Assembly (NCBI RefSeq): GCF_008831285.2
Contig: NC_045138.2
Span: 41,159,115 to 41,223,114, forward strand
Direction of reading: 5' to 3'
Source of the DNA: Nymphaea colorata
Taxonomy: Eukaryota; Streptophyta; Magnoliopsida; Nymphaeales; Nymphaeaceae
DNA: 64,000 nt
The notes under the pieces are model-generated. The model made no database searches. It was not told the origin of the DNA and saw only the letters and a program-made list of their open reading frames with translations. A program made the position numbers and the translations under genes. Each line of letters starts with the position of its first letter. Position 1 is the first letter of the stretch. This document shows positions 62,201 to 64,000 of the stretch, piece by piece.

Positions 62201-63377
62201 AAAAGTCACTAGTAAAAAAAAAAAAAAAACCTATATTTTTATATAAACAACTTGAACTCAGACTTGTTTTACGTTGAAGTAGTGCTCATAAATATTCTCT
62301 ATTCTTCATATTTTTTAAATAATATGATTTAACAATTATTTAAGATCAAGTCTGGTATTTATCCCTGACCCAAGTTGCCTCCGATATGCCAATTGTCCTA
62401 TATATCCATAGGGAGGTGCACTTTAATAAAGGCTGCAGAAAGAACAGATCCTTTCAAAAAGTGTGATCTCTAGACCTTGTTGCTGCTGTCGCTAAGAAAG
62501 ATGAACAAAAGCAAGCCATACGGTGCATTTACTTTTATTGGTCACCTGAGTCTTAAAATTTTCAAGGCAGTGCTTAGCCTTTGAAGCAATTGCCGAGGTT
62601 GCTGAACTTTGACAATTTGTGCTTTAGCAGTAGTAAATCCGAATTCAAAAGTGGCACGCAATCATCCAAAGAAAGCAAAGGTTGAAGCCTAAGGTGCTAA
62701 CTGGAAAAAGATGGACTACAGGCAGCTGATATGCAAACTAACTCAGGTTATCAATTGAAATTTGAGGTGGTTACGTGTAAAGTTTGTCACATTTGGGACA
62801 CCTATTTGTAAATTACTGACATGAAATTACAAAAGTAGAGAGGTGGGAAGAGCCTCTTCTGCATCTGGCAAGTACACTCTGCGGCCATCTTTCAGTTATG
62901 GATCTTCCTTGGATAAAAATCCAACACTCGCTTCTGGGTCCTCACCTCTCCTTGTTGAGAACTTGGATCTGGTCCGAACCAGAAGCCTGGACACAGGCAT
63001 CATATACCAGTGATTGAAGTAGTGTTGTCAGAACCGATTCGCTGGCTGAATTGGTGTTTTAAAAAGAAAATCATATATTTAAAAATTAAATTAATTAATC
63101 AAAACAATTGATTAGAAATGTTAAAGTAATAAGCAGTATTCAAAAACTGAAACTTGGCAGTCATGAATCGGCTAAGAATCAAGTCAATAGGTGCAGCCAA
63201 GTGTAGGCTATGTGTGGGCAATTGCCCACATAGACCCAAAAAGTTTTTATTTTCGTATTAATGTTTCAGGAAAAATTTTCTCATTTAGATATTGGTGTTC
63301 ATTAAAATTTCACAATTGTATATCCAGTACCCGTCAAACAGAAATTTTTCTAACTCCAATCCTACCTCTTATTAGAT
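59201..63377. other. Intergenic, no gene seen
   Basis: Short open frames only. A CT microsatellite lies at 60417-60436 and a poly(A) run at about 62213-62229. No domain, tRNA or clear transposon recognised. Confidence 0.5.
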
Positions 63378-63816
63378 TTAAATCAACAGATCCAAGTCAA
63401 TTTTAATGGCAGTTGTTTGAAGTAACTGCAAGAGATGAAATTCAAGATCAAGTCTTTGCCTGAAGTACTGTATTTGGCACCGCAAAAGGCCAATTATTGA
63501 CCTGCTTATGTTTTTCATTTTTTTTTTCCTTTCGAAAAAAGAAATCTGCATTAGGAAAGAGGCGACTGTAGATATGACAGGTTGAATCAGCAATGTTAAA
63601 TCTTCGAACTCAGAAAGTGCAAGAAAGAGGCCACCGACAGGCCGAATCAGCATAGCTAGATCTCGGAACTGTGGTGGCTTCTCCATTCTCGACAGATTCT
63701 GCAGCATTATGAAAGAAAGCGAATTGGGCAACAGTTCCTTGGGATGCCCAAAAGGACCGGTGGGCCAAACGCACCTGAACTTGACTTCCAAGGGGAGGCA
63801 ACCTCTTGGCCTTCAT
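63378..63816 (-). other. Unrecognised minus-strand open frames with an internal duplication
   Basis: Two overlapping frames. The longer (137 codons) has two related segments, RDLAMLIRPVGGLFLALSEF and EDLTLLIQPVISTVASF, reflecting an imperfect duplication of about 55 bp at 63560-63665. No family is recognised, and it might be the edge of a gene beyond the window. Confidence 0.2.
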
Positions 63817-64000
63817 TATTTCAAAGTAAAAGATGAATCAGCATTTCCATCCCACTTGTCTTCCTTGAATTGATTTGTACTGTTCAGTCGCGGCCAAATA
63901 AAGTCCTACAAAGCATCTCGTATTTCCCTCTTCATGAATGTATAGTGTACTCCCTCTCCCTCTTTTTTCTCTCTCTCTCTAAAGCAGAAACAGTTTTCAT

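Overview
This is a window of nuclear DNA from a flowering plant. The evidence is spliced genes with GT-AG introns, three plant protein families, long AT-rich intergenic stretches, many AT, CT and GT microsatellites, tRNA-derived SINEs and several kinds of short inverted-repeat transposon. I cannot name the species or clade from the sequence. There is no viral, prokaryotic or organellar block and no CRISPR array.

Only three genes are well supported; each was rebuilt exon by exon with splice phases that agree. (1) A type-A cytokinin response regulator on the minus strand, about 8421 to 7345, 5 exons, 210 aa. (2) A homeodomain-like protein on the plus strand, 27250 to 30681, 7 coding exons, 488 aa, with a probable non-coding first exon in the GC-richer block near 25.2-25.6 kb. 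(3) A PH-RCC1-FYVE-BRX protein of the PRAF family on the plus strand, 43880 to 58864, 9 coding exons, 1107 aa, with a 6.1 kb first intron and a leader carrying five short upstream ORFs.

Layout: 0-7.3 kb is intergenic with hAT-type MITEs, a SINE head and other foldback elements. 7.3-8.6 kb is the response regulator and its proximal promoter. 8.6-25 kb is gene-poor, with SINEs, one hAT remnant and long AT microsatellites. 25.2-31.6 kb is the homeodomain gene. 31.6-43.3 kb is intergenic, with a SINE, a precisely bounded hAT MITE and a GC-rich island of TCP-type and G-box motifs at 41.1-41.5 kb. 43.3-59.2 kb is the PRAF gene, whose introns 1 and 3 hold several transposons. 59.2-64 kb has no gene I recognise.

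The three genes are not an operon-like unit and I see no sign that they form one system. I did not find a convincing new biological system. The most useful second-look items are the uORF-rich PRAF leader, the start-stop element next to the homeodomain start codon, the orphan GC island, the glutamine-rich tail of the response regulator, and the well-bounded non-autonomous transposons in the PRAF introns.
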